Below, piece after piece: positions 17,942-25,290 of a stretch of DNA of 39,212 nucleotides (position 1 is its first letter; each line of letters opens with the position of its first letter). The DNA is from Bacteroidales bacterium (GTDB lineage: Bacteria; Bacteroidota; Bacteroidia; Bacteroidales; JAGOPY01), in contig JALNZD010000037.1 in assembly GCA_023229505.1 (NCBI GenBank), positions 1 to 39,212 on the forward strand. Reading direction: 5' to 3'. The notes beneath the pieces were generated by a model that saw only the letters and a program-made list of their open reading frames with translations, was not told where the DNA came from and did no database searches. A program made the position numbers and the translations under genes.

Positions 17942-19012
17942 ATTAGGGACTATATTAATCAATTTTAAATTTCTCCTTAATGCGTTCCAGCCCTGAGCTG
18001 TTATTTCCACTAATTGCTCATCGCCGGTGACCAGGTTCGCTCCCTGTGATAATTCCGTCATATGGCCGATGATTGATATACCGGGAATGGACCTGGCCTT
18101 CTCAAAGTCTTTCTGGTCGATGGTGAAGAGCAGTTCATAATCTTCCCCGCCGTTCAGGGCAGCTGTCCACGGGCTGATGCCAAAAACGCCGGCCATATTG
18201 ATTGTGGTCGGGTCGATAGGGATTTTATCTTCATAGATCCGGCACCCAAGTTTTGAACCGGAGCAGATATGCAGGATCTCCGAGCCAAGACCATCGGAAA
18301 TATCGATCATGGCAGTCGGTTTTACATGTGCTTCTTTCAGCAGGCGGATAATGTCGGTCCTGGGTTCGGGTTTTAGCTGTCGTTCCAGGATATAATCAAA
18401 ACCTTCCAGGTCTGGCTGCAGATTCGGGTCACCCTGAAATGCCGCCTTTTCCCTTTCCAGCAAAAGGAGGCCCATGTAAGCACCGCCCAGGTCGCCGCTG
18501 ACGCAAACCAGGTCATTTTCATGCGCCGTATGGCGGTAGACAACTTCATCCGGATCAACCTCCCCTACGATGGTAACAGACAGGAACAATCCCCTGACGC
18601 TGGATGTGGTATCGCCTCCGACGAGGTCGACATGGTAAACTTTACAGGCCTGGCGGATGCCGGCGTAGAGTTCTTCCAGTGCTTCCACCGGGAATCGGTT
18701 GGAGACTGAAAGACCCACAAGCAGCTGCCTGGCAATGCCGTTCATGGCAACAATATCGGAGATATTCGCCACAGCGGCTTTATATCCCAGGTGCCTCAGC
18801 GGCGTGTATGACAGGTCGAAATGCACACCTTCCACCAGCAAATCGGTGGAAACAAGGGTAAGCCTGCCCTTGTTATCTATGACAGCTGCATCATCGCCCA
18901 CACCGTACAGGCTGCTTTTATTCTCCAGGCTGATATTCCTGGTCAGGAGGTCGATCAGGCCGAACTCTCCGAGTTCCGACAGTTCGGTGCGGTTAGTTTT
19001 TTCCAGGTCCAT
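17924..19012 (-). CDS. thiL: Thiamine-monophosphate kinase
   Basis: ThiL phosphorylates thiamine monophosphate to the cofactor thiamine diphosphate. The 362-residue product shows the family pattern: TELSELGEFGLIDLL near the N-terminus, the Mg-ATP motif GVGDDAAVI, STDLLVEGVHFDL, and AVANISDIVAMNG with VGGDTTSS. The start is taken as the ATG at 19012, because a TTG codon 24 bases upstream lies inside the -7 box (19034-19041) and would not be transcribed. The final six residues come from a heptamer repeat. uvrC follows 12 bp later. The thiamine diphosphate made here is the cofactor of the dxs product encoded in the same window. Confidence 0.94.
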   Translation of the reverse strand: MDLEKTNRTELSELGEFGLIDLLTRNISLENKSSLYGVGDDAAVIDNKGRLTLVSTDLLVEGVHFDLSYTPLRHLGYKAAVANISDIVAMNGIARQLLVGLSVSNRFPVEALEELYAGIRQACKVYHVDLVGGDTTSSVRGLFLSVTIVGEVDPDEVVYRHTAHENDLVCVSGDLGGAYMGLLLLEREKAAFQGDPNLQPDLEGFDYILERQLKPEPRTDIIRLLKEAHVKPTAMIDISDGLGSEILHICSGSKLGCRIYEDKIPIDPTTINMAGVFGISPWTAALNGGEDYELLFTIDQKDFEKARSIPGISIIGHMTELSQGANLVTGDEQLVEITAQGWNALRRNLKLINIVPNSKFRI

Positions 19013-19033
19013 GGCTATTTCATAGAATGATTG

Positions 19034-19041
19034 CAAAGGTA
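19034..19041 (-). promoter_or_regulatory. -7 box of thiL-uvrC
   Basis: On the minus strand TACCTTTG matches TAnnTTTG. Transcription near 19027 gives a leader of about 15 nt before the ATG at 19012 and rules out an upstream TTG start. No -33 TTG is evident. Confidence 0.55.
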
Positions 19042-19092
19042 GGGAATTTTATCAGCGGGGAGGCAGGGAAGCGGGGAAATTGAAATTTGAAA

Positions 19093-19938
19093 TTAGAAAC
19101 TTGGAACCTTCATTGCCGAATCATAATCGATGATCAGGTTTTTTAATCCCCACTGAATTACCTGGTGATAATTTGCACTATCCACATCATAGACTATTCT
19201 GCTTGAAATTAAATCCTTTTTCCTGAGCCAGGAGATATGCTTTTCATCAACTTTTCCTGCAAAACTCGATAGAAAATCAGGTTTGAAATTTTTCGGGAAC
19301 AGGCAATATATCCATTCTTTTCCGGAGTTAAACCCCTCCAAAGCTGTATTTATTCCCGGGTAATTATATTCGATATAAAAAACTACAAAACCACTTGTAC
19401 TGGCAATTATGGATGATCCGGAGATATCATAAGATTGAATAATGCTGACTAATTCATCAATATCATCGATATCTTTCAATTTCATGTCAAAATAAATGAT
19501 GAAATCATCTTTGTAATTATTCAGCAATTCTTTCAATGTCAGGACATAACTGCCGGATTCAATGCCGTTAAACAGAATGTGGCGCCCCTTGATCTGCGAA
19601 GTGCTCAAATCACAGATCTTGCTGTTAATCCCGAGCAACCGGCTGCAATCTTCATCATGAAAAAGAATGAATTCATTATCTGATGATTTCCTGATATCAA
19701 TTTCCAAACCAGTAAACCCTCTCAATTTGGCAGCTTCTATTGCCTCTTTGGTATTTTCAGGGTAGTATTCCGATAATCCCCTGTGTGCAAACAGAAATTG
19801 GGAATTGCCATCATTAATTGCCTTAATATTAACAGGTTTCTTGCCAAATCCACCACCGATAAACATAAAGCTGAAATAGGCAAGGATCAGCAAGCCTACA
19901 ATCAGGATAAGTTTCCAGAAGGTTTTCAGATGATTCAT
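19093..19938 (-). CDS. Membrane-anchored glycerophosphodiester phosphodiesterase
   Basis: This 281-residue protein has one N-terminal transmembrane or uncleaved signal helix (about residues 8-28) and a GDPD TIM-barrel. Visible active-site residues are H52-R53 (AHRG), E61-N62 (PENT), E79 and D81 (GLEIDI) and H94 (FHDED). Family enzymes hydrolyse glycerophosphodiesters to glycerol-3-phosphate and an alcohol; the anchor implies action outside the cytoplasmic membrane. The ATG at 19938 lies 7 bp after the upstream gene and is preferred to an overlapping GTG at 19968. It is the last gene of an operon with a phosphoglycerol transferase-like protein and a GH13 lipoprotein. The final codons (VPSF, stop) coincide with a heptamer-like repeat. 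Confidence 0.9.
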   Translation of the reverse strand: MNHLKTFWKLILIVGLLILAYFSFMFIGGGFGKKPVNIKAINDGNSQFLFAHRGLSEYYPENTKEAIEAAKLRGFTGLEIDIRKSSDNEFILFHDEDCSRLLGINSKICDLSTSQIKGRHILFNGIESGSYVLTLKELLNNYKDDFIIYFDMKLKDIDDIDELVSIIQSYDISGSSIIASTSGFVVFYIEYNYPGINTALEGFNSGKEWIYCLFPKNFKPDFLSSFAGKVDEKHISWLRKKDLISSRIVYDVDSANYHQVIQWGLKNLIIDYDSAMKVPSF

Positions 19939-19945
19939 CACACTT

Positions 19946-21880
19946 TTATTCAATATACTTCTTCTCACTTTGCATCAGGAACTGAAATACCTGCAGGTTT
20001 GATATCGTATATTCTTCTATCTCATGTAATAACTGCTGCTGCTCATTCTGATAATCTTTTTTGTCCTTATTCCGATATTTGTAAAGAGCTTTCCCGTTAT
20101 CATTTTTCATAATCAGGAGATACTCCTGGTTAATCACCCCAAATTTATCTTCATGGTTGATAAAAATATACGGCCGGGTATCGGAAAGCAAATCTATTCC
20201 TAAAGTATTATTAATATAAGATTGGTTAAGAATTCCCATGATTGTCGGGAAGATATCGATCTGACCACCTATGCAATCAAAGGTCCGTGCTTCTTTTAAA
20301 ATTCCCGGTGCATAAAAAATGAGCGGCGTATGATGATAATCCATCGGGATGTCATAAACTGTATTGATCGGCGCACCATGATCTGCGACAAAAACAAAAA
20401 TTGTATTGTTAAACCATTCCTTTGCTGAAGCCAAAGAAATGAATTTTCTCAATGACCAATCGGCATATTCAACCATCTGATCTTTGATATTCTTGTTTTT
20501 AGGTTTAAAATAATCCGGGAGATAATAAGGGCCATGGTCACTGGCGGTCATAAATGCCACAAAAAATGGCTTCTTTTCTTTATAAAGATTATCTATGACC
20601 GGTATAGAAAATTCGAACATAAAATCGTCGGGGACACCCAAAGTGGTTTTGGCTTCTTTTGAGGGATAATCCGACAGTGTGATGATATTCTCAAAATCAT
20701 TTGCCCTTAAAAATCCTTCGATATTATCAAACTGACCATCGTGGGTAGTGAAATAAGTCGTGGAATAACCATTCTTCTTTAATGTATTGCCAATCCCGTT
20801 ATACTTAAACATGGTACTTTCTTTCATAGGGTTCTGGCGATAAATTGCCGGAAATGAAAAAAGCGTACTGAATACACCATTAAAAGTGTGGATTCCAGCC
20901 GTATATATATTCTCAAAATAATAGCTTTTGTGCGAAAGGCTGTCTAAAAAAGGTGTAAGGTGTTTGGTATTTCCGTGCCTTTCCATCCTGGCGGTACTCA
21001 TGCTTTCCATGATCACAATGACCACGTTATAGTTGTTTTCACCTGAAGAATCGGGCAAAATCCGCCTGGCAACCGGGTAATCACCGATAGGCTGATCGAT
21101 ACCCAGGTATTTCCGAACATTTTGGATAGCCAGATTATCATCTATCAATGCAATAGATTTATTTTTTTCATCCAGGCTGTCAAAATAACTTCGCATTAAA
21201 GTAAACACCGGGTTCAATCCAAGCTGATTTAAAAAAGCGTTATCACAAAAGTATGCTGTACCGACTTTTATAGGCGATTTTTCCTGGATCCTACCGCGTA
21301 TCCCAATAAAAATCAATCCCAGGAATAATATACTCACGACAATTTTCAAAGAGAAATGAATACTTCCGGATTGATCCGGTGAAAACTTAAAGATCCTTCT
21401 TAACAATTTATAGAAGAGAAATAAGAAAACAATCAGCGGCAAGATGATGATAAAATACCTGGGCTCCTGGAAAATCATTTTAAACATAAAAGCCGGGCTA
21501 TCAATCCATTGAAATGCCCCTATTGAAAAACGCGAAAAAAACTGGTTGAAATATGGGATATCGGCTGCACAGACGGCAAATGCCATGGTAAACAAAATGA
21601 AAACCCAGTAAAATAATACACGATAAATCCAAGCATAATGTTTATTGCGTATGAACAGGACGGAAATGATGATGAAAGGCAGCAACAGTATATACCCTGA
21701 AATCACCACATCAAACCTGATCCCGATAATGAAGGTCATAATGATTTTAAAAAAATCGCCTCGGATAGAATCAATCCTCTCCAATTGCGATAAAAAAAGA
21801 ATTAACCGGAAGCAAAAAAAGATTGCAATAACGGTTAAGTAAGTTTTTAAAATGATTGAAATATTATACCACTTTTTCAT
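19946..21880 (-). CDS. LtaS/MdoB-like membrane sulfatase-fold phosphoglycerol transferase
   Basis: The 644-residue protein has five or so membrane helices in residues 1-210 and an extracytoplasmic alkaline-phosphatase/sulfatase-fold domain (about 255-570). Likely metal and nucleophile sites are ESMS, the Thr of GIHTFNG, and VADHG, with a nearby TASDHGPYY. This layout is that of lipoteichoic acid synthase, MdoB/OpgB and related phosphoethanolamine or phosphoglycerol transferases. Gram-negative bacteria lack lipoteichoic acid, so a glucan or lipid acceptor is more plausible. It starts 5 bp after the GH13 stop, and the GDPD gene follows 7 bp later, which argues for a joint pathway involving phosphoglycerol. 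The acceptor is unknown, and simple phosphatase or sulfatase activity remains possible. Confidence 0.85.
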   Translation of the reverse strand: MKKWYNISIILKTYLTVIAIFFCFRLILFLSQLERIDSIRGDFFKIIMTFIIGIRFDVVISGYILLLPFIIISVLFIRNKHYAWIYRVLFYWVFILFTMAFAVCAADIPYFNQFFSRFSIGAFQWIDSPAFMFKMIFQEPRYFIIILPLIVFLFLFYKLLRRIFKFSPDQSGSIHFSLKIVVSILFLGLIFIGIRGRIQEKSPIKVGTAYFCDNAFLNQLGLNPVFTLMRSYFDSLDEKNKSIALIDDNLAIQNVRKYLGIDQPIGDYPVARRILPDSSGENNYNVVIVIMESMSTARMERHGNTKHLTPFLDSLSHKSYYFENIYTAGIHTFNGVFSTLFSFPAIYRQNPMKESTMFKYNGIGNTLKKNGYSTTYFTTHDGQFDNIEGFLRANDFENIITLSDYPSKEAKTTLGVPDDFMFEFSIPVIDNLYKEKKPFFVAFMTASDHGPYYLPDYFKPKNKNIKDQMVEYADWSLRKFISLASAKEWFNNTIFVFVADHGAPINTVYDIPMDYHHTPLIFYAPGILKEARTFDCIGGQIDIFPTIMGILNQSYINNTLGIDLLSDTRPYIFINHEDKFGVINQEYLLIMKNDNGKALYKYRNKDKKDYQNEQQQLLHEIEEYTISNLQVFQFLMQSEKKYIE

Positions 21881-21885
21881 CTGAC

Positions 21886-23694
21886 CTATAGTTCATATAT
21901 CAAAGCTTCATATGGGCGCAAATGATTTTCAGCAGGAGGGATGGGGTAGTTATTCATCAGGATTTTCGTTTTTTTCAATTCAATCCCGGTATTGGCAATT
22001 GATATTTTATCTTTAAAATTCAGCAGGACCAATATTTTTTTTCCGTTCAAATCCCGAGTATAAGCATAGACATCAGGATTCTCTTTGTCTAATAATTCAT
22101 ATTGCCCATAGACCAGGGTCAGTTCCTTTTTTCTCAACTGAACCAGCTTCCTGAAATAGTTAAGCACCGAATTGGGATCATCTTGTTGAATGGCGACATT
22201 TATGCTTTGATAATTTGGATTAACTTTTAACCATGGGTTTCCGGTCGTAAAACCTGCATTGGGTGAATTATCCCATTGAAAAGGCGTCCGTCCATTATCC
22301 CTTGCCGATATTTTCTGGGCTTCGGTGAATTTTTTCACATCCCCGTTATTATTCACGACTTGCTGGTACATATTAATGGACTCAATATCCCGGTAATCTT
22401 CAATATTATCAAACTTTATGTTTGCCATGCCCAATTCATCCCCAGAATAATAATACGGCGTCCCCCTCATTGTCAGCAAAAAAGTTGCAAGCATTTTAGA
22501 TGAAAGTTCCCTGAATTCAGGACTGTCGTTTCCCCACCTGGTAACCATACGGGGCTGGTCGTGATTACCGAGATAAATGGTGCCCCAGCCTTTTTCAGCA
22601 AAAACGCTGTCCCAATGCGAGTAGATCTCTTTAAACTCAACAAGGCTGTAGCCATTTGGGTCTGGTACCTTGAATTCATCGGGAAGATAGCCCAGGCTGA
22701 CCCCATCGAAATGGTAGGCCATATTTAGCTCGTGGCGCTCAGGGTCAACGAAATCGAGGGCTTCGTTGTATGAAACGCCGGCGCCTTCCGCTACCGTCAT
22801 GATATCGTATTTGTCTAACACTTCCCGGTTCATGGCTTGCAGATACTCATGCAGGTGTGGCCCGTTCGCGTAATATTTGATCATATCGCCCTTGTATTTT
22901 GCCGGCAATTCAGGAAACGTCGTATCTTTTGATATGAAAGGGATGACATCCATACGGAAACCATCGATACCCTTATCGAACCAGAAGCGCATCATGCTAA
23001 AGATCTCCTCCCTGACTTCCGGGTTTTCCCAGTTCAGATCAGGCTGTTTTACAGAAAAGTAATGCAGGTAATACGCGTTGGTCAGGCTGTCATATTTCCA
23101 GGCATCGTTATTTACATCAAAAAAGCTGTATCGCTTTGCCGGTTTCCCTTTTTCCGCCGGCCACCAGTGGAAATAATTGCGGTAAGGATTGTCGCGGGAA
23201 CTCCTGGCCTGTTTAAACCACTCCTGTTCCGAACTGCAATGGTTAACCACCAGATCCATCACGAGCTTAAGGCTGCGTTCGTGCATGCCTTTCAGCAGGT
23301 TGTCGAAATCCTCCATCGTCCCGAATTCCTTCATGATATCCCGGTAATCGCTGATATCATAGCCGTTATCATCATTCGGCGAAGCATAGACCGGGTTCAG
23401 CCATACCACATCGATCCCTAAACTTTTAACATAATCGAGCTTGGAAATGATGCCTTTCAGATCGCCGACACCATCGCCGTCGCTATCTTTAAAACTGCGC
23501 GGGTAGATCTGGTACACCACGGCTTCTTTCCACCATTTCCTGTCGGGAATATCATTGCTGCTGTTTTGATGAGATCTATTATCCGGCATTTGGCATGAGG
23601 TTACGGTTATAACTATAAATAAAGCAATAAGAACAATGAGATAATTTGGAAATGAGATAATTTGGAAATTTGAAAATTTGAAACTCTTGCACAT
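21886..23694 (-). CDS. GH13 alpha-glucosidase/alpha-amylase family lipoprotein
   Basis: The 602-residue product is a lipoprotein: a hydrophobic stretch (residues 19-33) ends in VTSC with Cys34 as lipidation site. The GH13 barrel shows all conserved regions: DLVVNH, GFRMDV (nucleophile Asp near residue 250), VAEG (acid/base Glu near 300) and LGNHDQPR (near 377). The QPDLNW motif is typical of oligo-1,6-glucosidase and alpha-glucosidase subfamilies. It should cleave alpha-glucosidic oligosaccharides in the periplasm or at the cell surface. No SusC/SusD genes accompany it, unlike the usual starch loci. The N-terminal residues FKFSNFQIISFPNYL are encoded by a simple repeat. It is first gene of an operon with the LtaS/MdoB-like and GDPD genes. 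Confidence 0.93.
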   Translation of the reverse strand: MCKSFKFSNFQIISFPNYLIVLIALFIVITVTSCQMPDNRSHQNSSNDIPDRKWWKEAVVYQIYPRSFKDSDGDGVGDLKGIISKLDYVKSLGIDVVWLNPVYASPNDDNGYDISDYRDIMKEFGTMEDFDNLLKGMHERSLKLVMDLVVNHCSSEQEWFKQARSSRDNPYRNYFHWWPAEKGKPAKRYSFFDVNNDAWKYDSLTNAYYLHYFSVKQPDLNWENPEVREEIFSMMRFWFDKGIDGFRMDVIPFISKDTTFPELPAKYKGDMIKYYANGPHLHEYLQAMNREVLDKYDIMTVAEGAGVSYNEALDFVDPERHELNMAYHFDGVSLGYLPDEFKVPDPNGYSLVEFKEIYSHWDSVFAEKGWGTIYLGNHDQPRMVTRWGNDSPEFRELSSKMLATFLLTMRGTPYYYSGDELGMANIKFDNIEDYRDIESINMYQQVVNNNGDVKKFTEAQKISARDNGRTPFQWDNSPNAGFTTGNPWLKVNPNYQSINVAIQQDDPNSVLNYFRKLVQLRKKELTLVYGQYELLDKENPDVYAYTRDLNGKKILVLLNFKDKISIANTGIELKKTKILMNNYPIPPAENHLRPYEALIYEL

Positions 23695-23720
23695 AGAAAT
23701 TTGAAACTTGAAATTTGGAA
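23643..23720. repeat. Short-period AT-rich repeat at the GH13 start
   Basis: Imperfect units of TTTGGAA/TTTGAAA type cover the first codons of the GH13 gene and its leader. Related units sit at the GDPD stop (19081-19104) and at 23851-23876. The repeat supplies the n-region of the lipoprotein signal peptide. Confidence 0.65.
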
Positions 23721-23741
23721 TTATCTGATGCTTTCAGCCAG

Positions 23742-23749
23742 CAAAAGTA
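23742..23749 (-). promoter_or_regulatory. -7 box of the GH13-transferase-GDPD operon
   Basis: On the minus strand TACTTTTG matches TAnnTTTG. Transcription near 23735 gives a leader of about 40 nt before the ATG at 23694, most of it made of the AT-rich repeat. Confidence 0.5.
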
Positions 23750-23766
23750 CAGATTTTCCATCTGTT

Positions 23767-23837
23767 AATAGCACACGGATGACAAGCCCGCCTGACTGAC
23801 GTCAGTCGGGCAAGGATGCGACAGATTTTCACGGATT
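23767..23837 (+). repeat. Left copy of a 41-bp inverted repeat, interrupted
   Basis: AATAGCACACGGATGAC, then after an interruption GGATGCG, four variable bases and ATTTTCACGGATT. The reverse complement occurs at 25104-25146 with 39 of 41 aligned bases identical. The interruption is the 30-bp near-palindrome at 23784-23813, where the right copy has only AC. The pair encloses the cupin gene and the toxin-antitoxin pair. Confidence 0.85.
23784..23813. repeat. 30-bp GC-rich near-palindrome inserted in the left repeat
   Basis: The segment contains the perfect 14-bp palindrome GACTGACGTCAGTC (23794-23807) flanked by GCCCG and CGGGC. It is absent from the right-hand copy of the flanking repeat, so it looks like an insertion into a pre-existing repeat. 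Confidence 0.7.
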
Positions 23838-23911
23838 TTTGAAACAGTGAAACATTGGAACCTGGAATTTGGAACTAACGGCAAAGTGTCACCAAACCGC
23901 CTTTATACATC

Positions 23912-24271
23912 CTACATTACCTCTTCATCTTCTTTCCGCCAGGCCGGATCGACGATGCATAGAAACTTCAGGTCGGAATTTCCGGAATTGTGGATATATT
24001 GACTTGAATCCGGTGGGATATAAATTGCCTGGCCAGGATTAACTTCTGCTGTTTCATCATCAATATGCATGATGCCTTCTCCTTCCAGAATGTAATACAC
24101 TTCTGATGTCTTTAATTTATGCGGTTGGGATGTTTTGCCGGGTTTCAGCATCGCATGTGCCAGACTGTAACGAAAATGCAGTTTTTCTTTGTCAGGGTGC
24201 AGGATTTCGCGAAGGATGGTATTGTCCCCGGCGAAAAACTCCTCGCAATCCTGTAGGTCTCTGATAAACAT
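23912..24271 (-). CDS. Small cupin-domain protein
   Basis: This 119-residue single-domain protein has the conserved beta-barrel cupin pattern: motif 1 PHKLKTSEVYYILEGEGIMHI (His51, Glu57 or neighbours as metal ligands) and motif 2 PGQAIYIPPDSSQYIHNSG. The second motif-1 histidine of the HxH set is replaced by Leu, so the metal site may be incomplete. Similar proteins bind or isomerise small sugars or acids, or store ligands; nothing here fixes the substrate. The start is ATG with its own promoter upstream. It lies inside the segment bounded by inverted repeats and is followed by the repeat-rich gap before the GH13 gene. Confidence 0.85.
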   Translation of the reverse strand: MFIRDLQDCEEFFAGDNTILREILHPDKEKLHFRYSLAHAMLKPGKTSQPHKLKTSEVYYILEGEGIMHIDDETAEVNPGQAIYIPPDSSQYIHNSGNSDLKFLCIVDPAWRKEDEEVM

Positions 24272-24324
24272 TTGATAAATGGTTTAAGTTATTTCAAATC
24301 AGCAAGCCCATTAATTTCAGTCTT

Positions 24325-24355
24325 CAAAGATAAGGCATATGGGTTAAGAAAGCAA
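24325..24355 (-). promoter_or_regulatory. Promoter of the cupin gene
   Basis: On the minus strand TATCTTTG (24325-24332) matches TAnnTTTG, with TTG at 24353-24355 after a 20-bp spacer. Transcription near 24318 gives a leader of about 46 nt. Confidence 0.5.
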
Positions 24356-24403
24356 GGCGGAAGATGGGGGCATGGAAGCTTGGAAGCGGGTATGCATTGA
24401 ATT

Positions 24404-24832
24404 TTAAGTCGATAAAAAACTAAATTCTTTATCAAAACTTTGATAATCAATAATTTTTGTTTTTTCAAAAGACTCGAGTTCCAATAAATCAAGATCTCCG
24501 GTAATAATAAAGTTAGCATTTCCGTCTTTGGCGGTTGCCAACAAAAAGTTATCCTTTGGATCCCGGCAAATTTCAACTTCAGAAGTAATTTCAATAATAT
24601 CAGAGACTACTTCAATTAAATCAAGAAATTGGAGAATTTGAACTTTGTTAAAGTATTTATGAAACTTTGGCCTTGATAAAACGATCACCAATTCATCGAG
24701 TTGCTTGGTACTGAGAATTATCCTGATTTTACCTGAGTTAAGATGATCAATTAATCCAGAAAGGCTTTTACCAATCAAAAAAGATACCCAGACATTTGTA
24801 TCGATGATAACCCTGACTTTATTTGCTATCAT
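24404..24832 (-). CDS. PIN-domain ribonuclease toxin
   Basis: The 142-residue product fits the PIN family of toxin-antitoxin RNases (COG1569-like). Acidic residues expected to bind Mg/Mn are visible: D11 (VIIDTNVWVS), E47 (QLDELV), D91 and D94 (CRDPKDNFLLA) and D113 (ITGDLDLL). The set appears complete, so the nuclease should be active. Relatives cut specific RNAs to slow growth or abort phage infection. Its first codons overlap the upstream antitoxin gene by 14 bp, giving translational coupling in the usual antitoxin-first order. Confidence 0.88.
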   Translation of the reverse strand: MIANKVRVIIDTNVWVSFLIGKSLSGLIDHLNSGKIRIILSTKQLDELVIVLSRPKFHKYFNKVQILQFLDLIEVVSDIIEITSEVEICRDPKDNFLLATAKDGNANFIITGDLDLLELESFEKTKIIDYQSFDKEFSFLST

Positions 24833-25049
24833 AACGGCTCTTCCTTACTTCTTCAACTTCCTTTGTTATCTCATCCCATGTAAGGTTATCTGTTTTCAAA
24901 GAATCCAGCAGTTTTTGAAACCTTTGTTTAAAAGTGTTTGATTTAAGCTCATTAATAATCAGCAACTTATCATCATAACTTAATTGTCTGAAGAGGCTTA
25001 AAATCTGTTCAGAATTGAGATTTAAAGTGTATGCATCCTCACTTTTCAT
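24819..25049 (-). CDS. Antitoxin partner of the PIN toxin
   Basis: This 76-residue, mainly helical, charged protein overlaps the PIN gene and is transcribed first, as antitoxins usually are. The N-terminal part (TLNLNSEQILSLFRQLSYDDKLLIINEL) resembles the short helical antitoxins found with PIN toxins in Bacteroidota and Cyanobacteria, and the C-terminal part (WDEITKEVEEVRKSRY) is the likely toxin-binding helix. No ribbon-helix-helix or AbrB fold is obvious. A dyad covering its predicted transcription start suggests autorepression. Assignment rests mostly on context. Confidence 0.75.
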   Translation of the reverse strand: MKSEDAYTLNLNSEQILSLFRQLSYDDKLLIINELKSNTFKQRFQKLLDSLKTDNLTWDEITKEVEEVRKSRYDSK

Positions 25050-25051
25050 TA

Positions 25052-25073
25052 TTTGAAAGTTTTTTCAAAGATA
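25052..25073 (-). promoter_or_regulatory. Promoter and candidate operator of the toxin-antitoxin operon
   Basis: On the minus strand the -7 box TATCTTTG (25066-25073) overlaps a perfect 7-bp dyad, TTTGAAA (25052-25058) and TTTCAAA (25063-25069), with 4 bp between arms. The dyad covers the predicted start of transcription (near 25059) and lies just before the ATG at 25049, the expected place for an autorepressor site. Confidence 0.5.
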
Positions 25074-25103
25074 ATCATAAAAAAATGAATTATGCGATTA
25101 TCT

Positions 25104-25146
25104 AATCCGTGAAAATCCATCGCATCCGTGTCATCCGTGTGCTATT
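25104..25146 (-). repeat. Right copy of the 41-bp inverted repeat, uninterrupted
   Basis: AATCCGTG-type units read into GCTATT; the reverse complement matches the left copy (23767-23837) over 17, 7 and 13 consecutive bases. It lies between the toxin-antitoxin promoter and the sufB promoter. Confidence 0.85.
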
Positions 25147-25249
25147 CTAATGAAAATAAATCACCTTAATCAGATAGCTGGATCAAACTTTTCTAATCCA
25201 TCTTTGTTTATTCATTTGAGAGAAAAAAGGCAATTAGCCTATATTTTCT

Positions 25250-25257
25250 TAAATTTG
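25250..25257 (+). promoter_or_regulatory. -7 box of the SUF operon
   Basis: TAAATTTG matches TAnnTTTG. Transcription near 25264 gives a leader of about 27 nt before the ATG at 25291. No -33 TTG or Fur/IscR-type site was recognised. Confidence 0.5.
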
Positions 25258-25290
25258 CAATCACAATTTAGTCTAAATTATTATAAGGCA

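Noticed and set aside
19013..19036. TTG start for thiL
   Set aside because: The codon is part of the -7 box TACCTTTG at 19034-19041, so it should not be transcribed.
21886..23694. Starch utilisation (Sus) locus
   Set aside because: No SusC or SusD homologue is adjacent; the neighbours are a phosphoglycerol transferase-like protein and a GDPD.
25150..25290. N-terminal extension of sufB (47 codons)
   Set aside because: The stretch contains the predicted -7 box at 25250 and is unlike SufB N-termini; the family begins at MPDTNE.
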